NCBI GenBank assembly: GCA_001695595.3
Contig: MBPM02000066.1
Coordinates: 248,001 to 312,000 of the forward strand
From: Plasmopara viticola
Lineage: Eukaryota; Oomycota; Peronosporomycetes; Peronosporales; Peronosporaceae
Length of the DNA: 64,000 nucleotides
Reading direction: 5' to 3'
Made by a program: the position numbers and the translations under genes. Shown here one piece after another: positions 20,560 through 31,215 of this stretch (its first letter is position 1; every line of letters starts with the position of its first letter). Under the pieces are notes generated by a model. The model did not search any database and was not told the origin of the DNA. It worked only from the letters and a program-made list of their open reading frames with translations.

Positions 20560-23500
20560 ATGCGCCTTCAACCCACCATGATACTAAACGCCGTTCTTTT
20601 AATAAAATACGCTTATGGTGTTTCAACCGCAACGTCTTACCAGGCTCTACCCGATGTCCATCAGCTGCCACCTCTTACAGTGAAGAATCGACATGAAGCC
20701 AAGAGGTTTTTAAGAGCTCTTGCGGGTGTCAACAACGAAGAGAGGATGTTAAATCCCTCGAAATGGTCGGCCGATCTGAAAAAAGCTTTAATTAATGACA
20801 TTGATCCTGTTATGGGAGTCGTCAACAACGTGAATGTATTGAAAAACCTCGCCCCTGACTTGAGTCTTGAAGCAAAGGCGAGTGAGATCCCGTTTTCTTT
20901 GGGCATCAAGGATAGAGTGCACAAAGCACTTCTTTTGCTCTCGGGAAACTTCAACTACTTGGACACTGCCACCGAGAAGGCCCAGCCGCTGCGAGACTAT
21001 CTCTATTTACTCGAGACTGAGTCAGACCACTCGACGCCAACAATTGTCGATGCGATGAAAGCCGTTCGTTCGGAGTGGGACAAGTACAAGAAACTGCTCG
21101 ATCACTTGGACTTTAACAAGCAAAAAAATGTACTCAAGCGATGGCTTAATAAGGAGTCGGGAAAAGCTGACATGTTGAAACTGCTCACCACAGACGTTAA
21201 GGAAGAGGATCTTTACAACGGCAAGTTGCTCGCTGCTTTCGATACATACGTCGGTATTTACAACACAAAGCATCCGACTGAGCGACTGAGTTTGCTGGCG
21301 GCTCTCACCGTATGCTTTGGCGATTTTCGCGTAGCGCAGATGATTGATACATCGAAGTTGGTTCCAGCTTCTGGAGGAATGGCAAAATTGGCAAAGGATC
21401 TTGAGAATAGGCAGATCAAATACTGGGTGAACGCTCGTAAAACACCGGACGAGGTTGCTCGGCTATTGAGAATTGGGTCACCATTTCTAGAATCGTCTGA
21501 GATGGCTATGATCGGCAGGTGGCTAAAATTTATTAAAGCGCTGAGCAAGCATGAGAAAGGGACTTCGTTGGATCCAATCAAGACATTGAAAAGTCTATAC
21601 TCGCACTCTAGTCTCAACCTCGACATCAGGATAATGAAATTTCTTACGACCGAATCAGACTTAGAAAAAGGCTCGGCCGATCTGTTGAAGGCCAGTCTTT
21701 TGCGGCACTGGTTTAACAGCTTGAAGACCCCGGATCAAATTGAGACGCTTGTCGCATCGGAGTCTCTCAAGTCTTTCAATGGCGAGGACCACAGCTGTGC
21801 CTCTCTCCTAAAGCGGTACAAAAAATTGTACAACAAATTTGCTTCTCAATCGCAAAGTTTGTTTTATAGTAAGCTCAAAACTAGGTCTGGCCTCAAAGAC
21901 GAGATGTGGTACATCTCAGCGTTTTCTGAGGTTGAAAGTATCATTTCTAAACAGAACAAAAATGAACCTATTGAGAAACTGAGCTTGTTTGCGGCACTTA
22001 CTGTCCGCTATGGAGATCGCGAAGCATCGACGATCATTGACAGTGTCATGAAAATAGACGAGACGATGCAAATTGCCAAAGTATTGGAGGCCGAGCAAAT
22101 ACAGTTTTGGATCGACACTGGAAAGACTCCGGAAGAAGTTCTCAAGCTGCTGGATTTTAAAAGTCGGACGTTGGGTTACAAGTGGGTGAAATTCTGCAAC
22201 TTGTTCAGTCGGCGTCATCCAGAGCTGACAATCGACCCATTTGAATTAATAAGAAAACACTTTGGTGACGACGAGCTGGCCATGTTTGTCGTCATGGCAA
22301 CTTCGGAACGCTTGGACAATGCCAAACGATATTTGGAGATGCTATTGTGGCGCTGGTTTGAGGAAATGAAGACTCCTGAAGAGATCAAAGCAAACCTTGA
22401 TCAAAACGAAAACAAGAAACGCTTCTTTGTCCGTCTAATAAAGACGTACAGCGAATTTCACATGAACCTTGGCTCTCCTTCTACGTCGAGGGTCACCACT
22501 GCTCTCGTTAAGGTCAATGTGCTCACATCCTCCACCGAGAACGCAAACCTGTACGACGGTCGTGTGCTCGCTGCCGTTGAAGCTTATGTCCGGGTCTACA
22601 ACGAGGCGAACCCCAACAAGCCACTGAGTCTGCTTGCAACACTCACGGCCCGACTCGGTTATGAGGATGCGTCGTCAGTAATTGAAGCAGCAAAAGCACT
22701 ACCAGATCTTGCAAAAACCGCTAAGCAATTGGAGACGGAGCAGATTCAGTTCTGGGTGGACTCTGGAAAAACTCCGGACCAAGTTGCCAAGTTATTGAAC
22801 TTTGAGTCCAAAAGTCCGGCCTCGGTCTATAAGTGGGTTGAATTTCACGACAGATTTATACCACGTGACCCAAAATCGGCATTTGACCCGTTTAAGTCGT
22901 TGAAGAAATACTTCAGCGATGACGAATTGGCCTTGTTTGTTGTAGAGGCAACGCCAATAGATTTGGTCAATGCCAAGCGATTAAAAAAATTGCTGATGTG
23001 GCACTGGTTCAAAAAAATGAAAAGGCCCGAAGAGCTTGAAGCGCAGCTCAATCAAAACGAGAAGAAGCACCTGTTTGTTATTCTTTTGGAGACGTACAGA
23101 GAGTTTTATAAAAACCTTGGCTCTCTTTCTGCACCAAAAATTATCAAATTGGGGCATTCCACCGGGGACATTACGCCGGACATGCTTCATGTGCTTACCT
23201 CCACCGATGCTAAGATGAACCTGTTCGACGGCTCGGTGCTTGCTGCCATTGACGCTTACGTTCGCCTTTACAACAAGGCACACACTAGGGAGCCGCTGAG
23301 TTTGCTTGCAGCACTCACAGCCCGCTTGGGCCATCGTGATGCATCAAAAATAATTGAAGCGGCAAAAGTAAAACCGGATCTAGCGAAAATTGCCAAACAA
23401 CTCGAGATCGAGCAGATGCAATTTTGGGTGGACGCTGGAATGACCCCAAACCAAGTCGTTGATCTCTTGGATCCCAAGTCGCAAGGCTTGGCTATGATTT

Positions 23501-24972
23501 ACAGGTACATAAAGTTTCTGAACGTATACAGCAAGCGTCCTTTAGAGTCGTTGTTTGATCCGCTCGAACCTTTGAGGGACCATTTCTCCGACATCAAGTT
23601 GGCCACGTTTGCCGTTGAGGGAGTTGAAAAAGAAAATGATGATGCTGAACGATTGCAAGCCATGTTGTTACGGTACTGGTTCAACAACATGATGCCATAT
23701 GAGGAAGTCGTCAAGTTGCTCCATTCAAACACGGAAAATCCTCCCAATTTTAAGAAACTCTTGGAGACGTACGAGAATTACCAACGTTATGGTGGTCGAC
23801 CTTCAAAACGGGGTATGATTACGAGGACGTTTGGAACGAAGGAAATTGCGGATGGCCGTGCGTTTGCTGCTTATAAGGCCATTATCAACAAGTACAATGA
23901 GGAGCACCCCATGGACCAAATGAATATGCTCGCCGTCCTCACCGCTCGATTTGGGGATGAGGAGGCGGCACATGTGATCGAAGCGGCTACGCACCATCAA
24001 ACGAACAAGGATGTTGCTAAGACAGTTCAGCGCATGCAGATGGAGCATTGGGTGAAGAATAAAAAATCACCGCGTGATGTCTTGAAGTGGATGGTCCCAG
24101 ATCGGTCGCATGTTTTACAGGCGCAAGTGCTTGAGTGGCTTCGATATGTGGCTGACTTTGAAAATGCAAACCCGAGTGAGGCAAAATCAATCTACTCTAT
24201 GTTAGCTGACCATTTTCAAAAGAAGATTTTGGATGGAGCAATTTTTTCGACAAATGTCGATCTAGAATGGAAAAAAATCGCTGAACGACTTTGCAAAGAG
24301 ATGGAAGAATGGTGGCGGGAGAATAAAATTCACCCGGATGTTATACTCGCAGCGACTAAAGCCAGTCTGAAAGACACAGAGGTGTTGACAACCAGGCACT
24401 TCAAAGCTTATGTCAAGTACGTGTTTGATTATAGCAAGTTCAGTGATTACAGACTTTACCGCGTTAGACAGTCTGCGCTACCAATTTTGATGACTTATCA
24501 CGAGGAATATCTAACACACTTACTGAACGAGGCGAAGGGTAAAGCAGAGGTGGGAATGATGTCGTGGAATGTCAAATCCGGCACGGCGATTGACCCGATG
24601 AAAATTATGAAGCTTGACTTGAGTCAAGTAGAAATTGATTTGGTCGATGCTTGGATGGAATACATTTCTACAATCATTAGCCCAAGCCGCTCCGATTATG
24701 ACGGCTACAATGCAATTACGTTGATGACGAGCACTTATGCAATAGCAGGTGTTATTGACCACCTAAGAATGGCCATGAAGGAAGAAGCACTGAAAGGAGA
24801 CGCCATAGTGTTGCTTCACGAGATATTCGACGACTTTGTGCGCGTTGAGAATTCGATGAAATATGTCCAATCGATGATAAAGAAGGTTGAGAAAGAAGAT
24901 CCGACGAAGACACTTTTTGGTATGTTCGTTGACTATTGTGAAAAACACGGTATACAAGTAAAAAGTGAGTAA
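20560..24972 (+). CDS. Giant RXLR-LWY tandem-repeat effector, paralogue 3
   Basis: Intact single-exon ORF of 1,470 residues. This copy has the most canonical N-terminus of the four: a signal-like segment (MILNAVLLIKYAYGVSTA), RFLR at 49-52 and a true EER at 60-62. About eleven LWY/W modules follow. Around residues 820-900 it resembles paralogue 4 (EELEAQLNQNEKKH) rather than 1 and 2. From KVKPDLAKIAKQLE onward it rejoins the 1/2 type, so the family is mosaic. The C-terminal part (residues 1170-1470) is distinct in each copy. Expected to be secreted and translocated into host cells, by family knowledge; no nuclear signal or catalytic domain is visible. Confidence 0.87.
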   Translation: MRLQPTMILNAVLLIKYAYGVSTATSYQALPDVHQLPPLTVKNRHEAKRFLRALAGVNNEERMLNPSKWSADLKKALINDIDPVMGVVNNVNVLKNLAPDLSLEAKASEIPFSLGIKDRVHKALLLLSGNFNYLDTATEKAQPLRDYLYLLETESDHSTPTIVDAMKAVRSEWDKYKKLLDHLDFNKQKNVLKRWLNKESGKADMLKLLTTDVKEEDLYNGKLLAAFDTYVGIYNTKHPTERLSLLAALTVCFGDFRVAQMIDTSKLVPASGGMAKLAKDLENRQIKYWVNARKTPDEVARLLRIGSPFLESSEMAMIGRWLKFIKALSKHEKGTSLDPIKTLKSLYSHSSLNLDIRIMKFLTTESDLEKGSADLLKASLLRHWFNSLKTPDQIETLVASESLKSFNGEDHSCASLLKRYKKLYNKFASQSQSLFYSKLKTRSGLKDEMWYISAFSEVESIISKQNKNEPIEKLSLFAALTVRYGDREASTIIDSVMKIDETMQIAKVLEAEQIQFWIDTGKTPEEVLKLLDFKSRTLGYKWVKFCNLFSRRHPELTIDPFELIRKHFGDDELAMFVVMATSERLDNAKRYLEMLLWRWFEEMKTPEEIKANLDQNENKKRFFVRLIKTYSEFHMNLGSPSTSRVTTALVKVNVLTSSTENANLYDGRVLAAVEAYVRVYNEANPNKPLSLLATLTARLGYEDASSVIEAAKALPDLAKTAKQLETEQIQFWVDSGKTPDQVAKLLNFESKSPASVYKWVEFHDRFIPRDPKSAFDPFKSLKKYFSDDELALFVVEATPIDLVNAKRLKKLLMWHWFKKMKRPEELEAQLNQNEKKHLFVILLETYREFYKNLGSLSAPKIIKLGHSTGDITPDMLHVLTSTDAKMNLFDGSVLAAIDAYVRLYNKAHTREPLSLLAALTARLGHRDASKIIEAAKVKPDLAKIAKQLEIEQMQFWVDAGMTPNQVVDLLDPKSQGLAMIYRYIKFLNVYSKRPLESLFDPLEPLRDHFSDIKLATFAVEGVEKENDDAERLQAMLLRYWFNNMMPYEEVVKLLHSNTENPPNFKKLLETYENYQRYGGRPSKRGMITRTFGTKEIADGRAFAAYKAIINKYNEEHPMDQMNMLAVLTARFGDEEAAHVIEAATHHQTNKDVAKTVQRMQMEHWVKNKKSPRDVLKWMVPDRSHVLQAQVLEWLRYVADFENANPSEAKSIYSMLADHFQKKILDGAIFSTNVDLEWKKIAERLCKEMEEWWRENKIHPDVILAATKASLKDTEVLTTRHFKAYVKYVFDYSKFSDYRLYRVRQSALPILMTYHEEYLTHLLNEAKGKAEVGMMSWNVKSGTAIDPMKIMKLDLSQVEIDLVDAWMEYISTIISPSRSDYDGYNAITLMTSTYAIAGVIDHLRMAMKEEALKGDAIVLLHEIFDDFVRVENSMKYVQSMIKKVEKEDPTKTLFGMFVDYCEKHGIQVKSE

Positions 24973-25007
24973 ATTTATTCAAATCGTTCTTCTATCCATC
25001 GAATCAC

Positions 25008-25070
25008 TTAAAGTCTCTTTGGTACCCGAAGGTCGCTTACTGTGTCACGGCAGCTTGTCGCGCAGTTTCA
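25008..25070 (+). repeat. Conserved 3' flank, short version (gene 3)
   Basis: AAAGTCTCTTTGGTACCCGAAGGTCGC and CACGGCAGCTTGTCGC match the start of the flank after the pseudogene. Homology ends at about 25070, earlier than in the other copies. Confidence 0.55.
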
Positions 25071-26384
25071 CAATTCCATTAACCTATGTGGGCTTACTTA
25101 AGCCGTACTACGGCTCAAGCGTGAGCGCTGGTGATAGTTGTTCTGCGACCTATGTGCCACAATATCATGTTCTTCTAAGCACTGTTTCTAAGGTGGTTAC
25201 CAGGGATCTCGAGGTGAGCAGTAGTCGTAGCTTAGTGTCTCCAAGGCAGCGTGTACCTTCTTAAGATCCTCATCACAATGCATGACACGTTGATGACGAT
25301 AAGTGAGGCCTCAACTCTCGCGAGTTCTCGAAGTGATGATAGCACCGGTACTTTACTCAACACTGAAATTGAACGTAGCGGTGGCACTACGCTCGTCGTG
25401 TGCCCTCTATATCATGGGGAGAGGGGACGATGTCCTAGAACTATGCTGCCTTTTGCGAGCTATTTGGTTCGACCCCAACGTCTAGCGGGCGAAATTAGGG
25501 AGCGGTCCTCAATCGGCGAACTGTAATGTAAACGACCTTGACTTCTTTTGCCACGACATGCACTCATCATTGTAGCTCAAACACCTCTAGGTATTGTTCA
25601 CTTGATTCTCGAGCCTGGAGAGGGATTGATCCGCTACACGAGGAAGTTGCTCGACATGCGCATCTCGAGACAAGCGTTGCCCCAAAATCAAGCTCTAGCT
25701 CAACTAATGGGCCGGCCTTCTGTGGAAGCACAGAAAGCTTGATACCGAATGTCATAGTCCTGATCGGTGAACAAGTGTCGAGACCATCACATCTAAACCA
25801 ATAGTTCATGTCAATACGTGTTGTATATTCGGTTTATCCATTCAAATTCTGCGTTCATTTACATCCAAATAGATAATGTTTGCGGCATGTAATAGTCATT
25901 ATTAAACTATTTGAATATTAGTCTGTTGAGTCTTCACGCACACTTTCAAACACACCGTTCGCGAGCGATTACAATTTTAGGTCAAGTGCAGTTTTCCTTG
26001 AATCAGTCAAGGGCTACTCACAATCTCTTGAGGCAAATTGATTACACTCTTTTCGGAGTGCGTCTAACACACTTATGTAATTCGTGGACATGCATCAACC
26101 AGAGAACTTTGCATTAAGTTTGCTGAGCATACTTCACTTTTCAGACTTGCGAATAAAACCTTTGCTTATCAATTCGAGAGAAATCGCTCGCATTTTTGTA
26201 TTTATCGAATTTTAGTGGAATTCCTAGTTTGCCGGTAAACATCAAGGGAACTAACAGTTGCCGATAAAAGTTTGCAAAACCCAATGCCGCAAACCGTCGT
26301 TGCGCTCAATTTACGCTTGCAGGTGGTCACGTTATCTGTCGAGCAGTAGCTTGACTCCGATAAAGTCAATACGTGACGAAAGGT
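25071..26384. other. Intergenic, no supported gene
   Basis: The 25250-25800 part is less AT-rich and holds overlapping ORFs (25251-25526, 25303-25485, 25538-25804, 25548-25742). These could be a decayed coding element, but no domain is recognisable and frames are interrupted. The rest shows nothing. Confidence 0.35.
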
Positions 26385-26610
26385 TCATGACGTGCCGACG
26401 AAGACAGTTGCGCTTGGTCATTTCGCTTTGTAGAGTCAAACCGGTTTCTTTTACGCATAATACATTCCAAGCAGTATTTTTACTGCTAATTATTATCTGT
26501 TACCTTCTTGTTTCAGCGTCGTGCATAGCCTTCTTGTCGCCCGTAATGCACATTGTCTCATGCGTAGCTTTCTTGTGGCTTCTCGCACGTACTAAGCAAG
26601 CGATTTTGTT
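26385..26610 (+). repeat. Dispersed repeat, copy 3 (GACGTGCCGAC...GCGTCGTGCATAGC)
   Basis: Anchors GACGTGCCGACGAAG at about 26388 and GCGTCGTGCATAGCCTTCTTG at about 26515, with CATGCGTAGCTTTCTTG at 26557, match the 7965-8360 copy in order. It ends next to the gene 4 flank. Confidence 0.45.
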
Positions 26611-26618
26611 ATTTCTCT

Positions 26619-26745
26619 AGTCGGTGACCAAGTTGCTACTGTGAGCGTACTGTAGTGGCCACATTGGGTGCCAAGAAAGACGACAAGCCGTCGCCACGTT
26701 TCGTGCTACAGTCAGCGGCCTCCAAGCAACAACGAGATTTTTAGG
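26619..26745 (-). repeat. Conserved 3' flank of the effector duplication unit (gene 4)
   Basis: On the minus strand it begins ATCTCGTTGTTGCTTGGAGG and runs through CACGAAACGTGGCGACGG to GTAGCAACTTGGTCACCGAC. It aligns with the flanks of genes 1 and 2 and of the pseudogene. Confidence 0.6.
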
Positions 26746-26788
26746 ATGTTAATGGATACTATAGGAGGGTAAAAGTGAATATATTTTA

Positions 26789-29700
26789 TCAAGTGTGTTC
26801 TTCACGATAATTAGCGAGCATATTGACAAGTGTCTTCGTCGGGTCGAAATGCTCCAACTCCTCTAAGACCTTTCCGGCAACGTCTAATAAATTCGGATCG
26901 AACGCAAGCTCGTCGAATATCTCGTGAAGCAACACTATCGCGTTTCCTTCCAGTGCTTCATCCTTCATTGCCAATCTCAGCTGGTCAAATACAACCGTGT
27001 ATGCAAAGCTGCTCGTCATAAACGTGATTGCATTGTAGCCGTCATAGTCGGAACGACTTGGGTCAATGATAGAAGAGATATAGCCCATCCAAGCGTCGAA
27101 CAGATTAAGCTCTCTTTGAGTCATACCAAGCTTCAAGATTTCCACTGGATCAATTGCCATGCCGGATTGGACTTTCCACAACATCACTCCCTTCTCTTCC
27201 TTGGCCTTCGCCTCGATCAACAAGTTTGTGAGATCTTCGTAAGTATGCCACTCTGCCAACTCTGCCACCACCGATTCTCGAATGCGGTAGAGTTTGACAT
27301 TGCTGTACTTGCTGAATTCAAATAGATACTTTATATAAGCTTGGAAGTTCCTGTTTTTCACCACATTTGCGTCTTTAAGATTTTTTGCAATCGATACAAG
27401 TATAGAGTCCGGGTGTCTCTTGATATCCCGCCACCATACTTCCATCTCTTTGCAAAGTCGTTCGGCGAATTTTTCCCAATGTGGATCGTCGTTTGTCGCA
27501 AAAATTGCTCCATTTACGATTTCCTCTTTGAAATGATTAATTAACATAGAGTAGAGCGATTTTGCTTCACTTGGGTTTGCAGTCTCAAAGTTCTCCACAT
27601 ACCGGAGCCACGCAAGCACTTGCGACCGGAAATAAAGCTCCTGATCAGAAACAATCCACCCCAAGACGTCGAACGGTGCTTTTTTATTCTTTAGCCATAG
27701 CTCGGTCTGCATGCGCTGAACGTTTTCGGCGAGATCCTGAATCTTTCGATTATGCGTAGCCGCTTCGATTATATAAGCCGCCTCCTTATCCCCACAGCTA
27801 GCGGTGAGGACGGCGATCATACTCATTTGGTCCAGCGGATTTTCCTTGTTGTACTTGTCGATATAAGCCTTATAAACACTAAACGCACGGCCATTCTCAA
27901 TGTTTTTGTCTTTGAACTTCCAAGTAATCGAACGCCTTTTTGAAGGTTGACCACCCCAACGTTGATAATTTTCGTACGTCTTCAAGAGATTCTTAAAAGC
28001 GGGAGGAGTATTCCCGTTCGAATGGAACAACTTGACGACTTCCTCATATGGCATCATGTTGTTGAACCAGTACCGTAACAACATGGATTGCAATCGTTCA
28101 GCATCACCTTTTTCTTTTTTAACTTCCACAATAGCAAACGTAGCCAGATCGATATCGGAGAAATGGTCCCTTAACGGTCCGAGTGGATCAAACAACGACT
28201 CTAAAGGACGCTTGCTGTATACGTTCAGAAACTTTATGTACCTGTAAATTATAGCCGAGCCTTGCGATTTGGGATCCAAGAGCTCAACGACTTGGTTTGG
28301 GGTCATTCCAGCGTCCACCCAAAACTGCATCTGCTCAGTCTCTAATTGTTCGGCGGTTTTCGCGAGATTCGGTACTGCTTTTGCTGCTTCAATCACAGTC
28401 GACGCATCACGATGGCCCAGGCGGGCGGTGAGTGCTGCAAGCAAAGTCAATGGCTCTCTAGAATTTGCCTTGTTGTAAAGACGAACGTAAGCGTCGATGG
28501 CAGCAAGCACTGAGCCGTCGTACAATTTCAACTGAGCGACGGTTGAGGTAAGCACATGAAGCATGTCCGGCGTAATGTCCCCAGTGGAATGCCCCAATTT
28601 CGGTGTAGAAAGAGAGCCAAGGTTTTTATAAAACTCACTGTACGTCTCCAAAAGAATAACAAACAGGTGCTTCTTCTCGTTTTGATTGAGCTGAGCTTCG
28701 AGCTCTTCGGGAGTCTTCATCTCCTCAAACCAGCGCCAAAAAAGCAAACTTTCCAATCGTTTAGCATTGACCAGATCGATAGGCGTTGCCTCTACGACAA
28801 ACAAGGCCAATTCGTCATCACTGAAGATATTCCTTAACGGCTTCATCGGGTCAAATGCGGTTTTTGGGTCAAGCAATGTGAATTTATCGTAAAATGCAAC
28901 CCACTTATAGACCGAACCCGGACTTTTGGTCTCGAAGTTTAACAACTTAAAAACTTGGTCCGGAGTTTTTCCAGACTCCACCCAGAACTGAATCTGCTCC
29001 GTCTCCATTTGCTTTGCGGTTTTCGCTAAATCCGGAAACGCTTTTGCTGCTTCAATTACTGTCGACGCATCCTTATACCCGAGTTGGGCCGTGAGTGCTG
29101 CAAGCAAGCCCAGTGGCTTGTTGGGGTTCGCCTCGTTGTAGACCCGGACATAAGCTTCAACGGCAGCGAGCAAACGGCCGTCGTTTAGGTTCGTGTTCTC
29201 AATGGAGGATGTCAGCACATTGATCTTCTCACGAGCAGTGGCAATCTTCGACGTAGAAGAGAAGCCAAGGTTCATGTAAAAATCGCTGTACGCTTTCAAT
29301 AGAGGGACAAAAAAGCGTTTTTTCTTCTCATTTTGATTGAGCTGTGCTTCGAGCTCCTCAGGAGTCTTTATCTCCTCAAACCAGCGCCACACCAGCATAT
29401 CCAAATATTGTTTGGCATTGCCCAAGCGTTCCGAAGTTGCCATGACGACAAACATCGCCAGCTCGTCGTCACCAAAGTGTTTCCTTATTATTTCAAATGG
29501 GTCGATTGTCAGCTCTGGATGACGCAGACTGAATTTGTAGCAAAATTTTACCCACTTGTAACCCAAGGACCGGCTATTGAAATCCAGCAGCTTGGAAACT
29601 TCGTCCAGAGTCTTTCCAGTGTCGATCCAAGACTGAATCTGCTCGGCCTCCAATACTTTGGCAATTTGCATCGTCTCGTCTATCCTCATGACATTGTCAA

Positions 29701-31174
29701 TGATCGTCGATGCTTCGCGATCTCCATAGCGGACAGTAAGTGCCGCAAACAAGCTCAGTTTCTCAATAGGTTCATTCTTGTTCTGTCTGGAAATGATACT
29801 TTTAACCTCAGAAAATGCTGAGAGGTACCACTTCTTGTCTTTTAGACCAGAACTAGTTTTGAGCCCACTATAAAACAAATTCTGCGATGGAGAAGCAAAT
29901 TTGTTGTACAATTTTTTGTACCGCTTTAGAAGAGAGGCACAGTTGTGATCCTCGCCATTGAACGACTTGAGAGACTCCGATGCGACAAGCGTCTCAAGTT
30001 GATCCGGGGTCTTCAAGCTGTTGAACCAGTGCCGCAAAAGACTGGCCTTCAACAGATCGGCCGAGCCTTCTTCCAAGTCGGATTCGCTTGTAAGGAACTT
30101 TATGATCCTAATGTCAAAATCAAGGCTGGAGTGAGAATAAAGACTCTTCAATGTTTTGATCGGATACAACAAAGCCCCTTTTTCATGCTTGCTCAACTTT
30201 TGAATAAACTTCAGCCACCTGCCAACCATAGCCATCTCGGACGATTCGAACAATGGTGACCCAATCCTCAACAATTGAGCAACCTCATCCGGTGTTTTAC
30301 AAGCGTCCACCCAGTATTTGATCTGCCTATTCTCAAGATCCTTTGCCAACTTTGCCATTCCTTCAGAAGCTGGGACCGACTTGGCTGTTTCAATCATCTG
30401 CGCCACGCGAAAATCGCCGAAACAAACGGTAAGTGCCGCCAGCAAACTCAGTCGCTCGGTCGGATGCTTTGTGTTGTAAATACCGACGTACGTAGCATAA
30501 GCAGTGAGCAATTTGCCGTTGTATAGGTCCTCTTCCCTAACGTCTGAAGTAAGCAGTTTAAACATGTCGGGTGTAATTAACTTCTCATCAAGCCACTCCA
30601 TGAGAACTGTACTCTGCTTCTTCAAGTCTAAGTGATCGAGTAGTTTCTTGTACTTATTCCAATCCGAACGAACGGCTTTCATCGCATCGACAACTGCTGG
30701 CGCCGAGCGGTCTGGCCCAGTCCCGAGTAAGTCAAGATAGTTTCGCAATGGCTGGGCTCTATCAGTGACAGCGTTCAAGTAGTTTGAGTTTCCCGAGAGC
30801 AAAAGAAGAGCTTTGTGCACTTTATCCTTGACATCTACAGGAAACGGGATCTCACTCGTCTTTGCTTCCACACTCAAGTCAGGGGCGAGGTTTTTCAATA
30901 TATTTACGTTGTTGACGACACCCATTACAGGATCAATGCCATCTACCAGATCATTTTTCAATTCAGCCGACCATTTGGCAAGACTTATTGTCCTTGCTTC
31001 GTCGTCGACACCCTCGAGGGCTCTAAATTTCTTGGCATCATGCCGATTATTTGGCATAAAAATTGGCAGCTTTTGTACATGACCCACGTCCTCGTAAGAC
31101 GCTGCGGTCAAAACAGCATAGATGTGTTCCATCGAAAGAACGCCATTTAGTATCGTGGTGGGTTGGAGGCGCAT
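26789..31174 (-). CDS. Giant LWY tandem-repeat effector, paralogue 4, lacking RXLR
   Basis: Intact single-exon ORF of 1,461 residues, the shortest of the four. The N-terminal segment (TTILNGVLSMEHIYAVLTAA) is a weak signal candidate. Where the others have AKRFLRAL this copy reads AKKFRAL: one residue is deleted and one changed, so no RXLR remains, while DDEAR keeps an EER-like patch at 57-61. It also lacks a few residues in the loop after LGSLSTPK. The W modules and their alternating spacing are preserved (for example SWIDTGKTLDEV, RWFEEIKTPEEL, FWVESGKTPDQV, FWVDAGMTPNQV). An intact 4.4-kb frame argues for continued selection, possibly as a WY/LWY effector with a non-canonical translocation region, several of which are known in downy mildews. 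Confidence 0.84.
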   Translation of the reverse strand: MRLQPTTILNGVLSMEHIYAVLTAASYEDVGHVQKLPIFMPNNRHDAKKFRALEGVDDEARTISLAKWSAELKNDLVDGIDPVMGVVNNVNILKNLAPDLSVEAKTSEIPFPVDVKDKVHKALLLLSGNSNYLNAVTDRAQPLRNYLDLLGTGPDRSAPAVVDAMKAVRSDWNKYKKLLDHLDLKKQSTVLMEWLDEKLITPDMFKLLTSDVREEDLYNGKLLTAYATYVGIYNTKHPTERLSLLAALTVCFGDFRVAQMIETAKSVPASEGMAKLAKDLENRQIKYWVDACKTPDEVAQLLRIGSPLFESSEMAMVGRWLKFIQKLSKHEKGALLYPIKTLKSLYSHSSLDFDIRIIKFLTSESDLEEGSADLLKASLLRHWFNSLKTPDQLETLVASESLKSFNGEDHNCASLLKRYKKLYNKFASPSQNLFYSGLKTSSGLKDKKWYLSAFSEVKSIISRQNKNEPIEKLSLFAALTVRYGDREASTIIDNVMRIDETMQIAKVLEAEQIQSWIDTGKTLDEVSKLLDFNSRSLGYKWVKFCYKFSLRHPELTIDPFEIIRKHFGDDELAMFVVMATSERLGNAKQYLDMLVWRWFEEIKTPEELEAQLNQNEKKKRFFVPLLKAYSDFYMNLGFSSTSKIATAREKINVLTSSIENTNLNDGRLLAAVEAYVRVYNEANPNKPLGLLAALTAQLGYKDASTVIEAAKAFPDLAKTAKQMETEQIQFWVESGKTPDQVFKLLNFETKSPGSVYKWVAFYDKFTLLDPKTAFDPMKPLRNIFSDDELALFVVEATPIDLVNAKRLESLLFWRWFEEMKTPEELEAQLNQNEKKHLFVILLETYSEFYKNLGSLSTPKLGHSTGDITPDMLHVLTSTVAQLKLYDGSVLAAIDAYVRLYNKANSREPLTLLAALTARLGHRDASTVIEAAKAVPNLAKTAEQLETEQMQFWVDAGMTPNQVVELLDPKSQGSAIIYRYIKFLNVYSKRPLESLFDPLGPLRDHFSDIDLATFAIVEVKKEKGDAERLQSMLLRYWFNNMMPYEEVVKLFHSNGNTPPAFKNLLKTYENYQRWGGQPSKRRSITWKFKDKNIENGRAFSVYKAYIDKYNKENPLDQMSMIAVLTASCGDKEAAYIIEAATHNRKIQDLAENVQRMQTELWLKNKKAPFDVLGWIVSDQELYFRSQVLAWLRYVENFETANPSEAKSLYSMLINHFKEEIVNGAIFATNDDPHWEKFAERLCKEMEVWWRDIKRHPDSILVSIAKNLKDANVVKNRNFQAYIKYLFEFSKYSNVKLYRIRESVVAELAEWHTYEDLTNLLIEAKAKEEKGVMLWKVQSGMAIDPVEILKLGMTQRELNLFDAWMGYISSIIDPSRSDYDGYNAITFMTSSFAYTVVFDQLRLAMKDEALEGNAIVLLHEIFDELAFDPNLLDVAGKVLEELEHFDPTKTLVNMLANYREEHT

Positions 31175-31215
31175 GGCGAGGAAGGGCTGTCAATAAAATT
31201 ATATTTTGAAAACAT

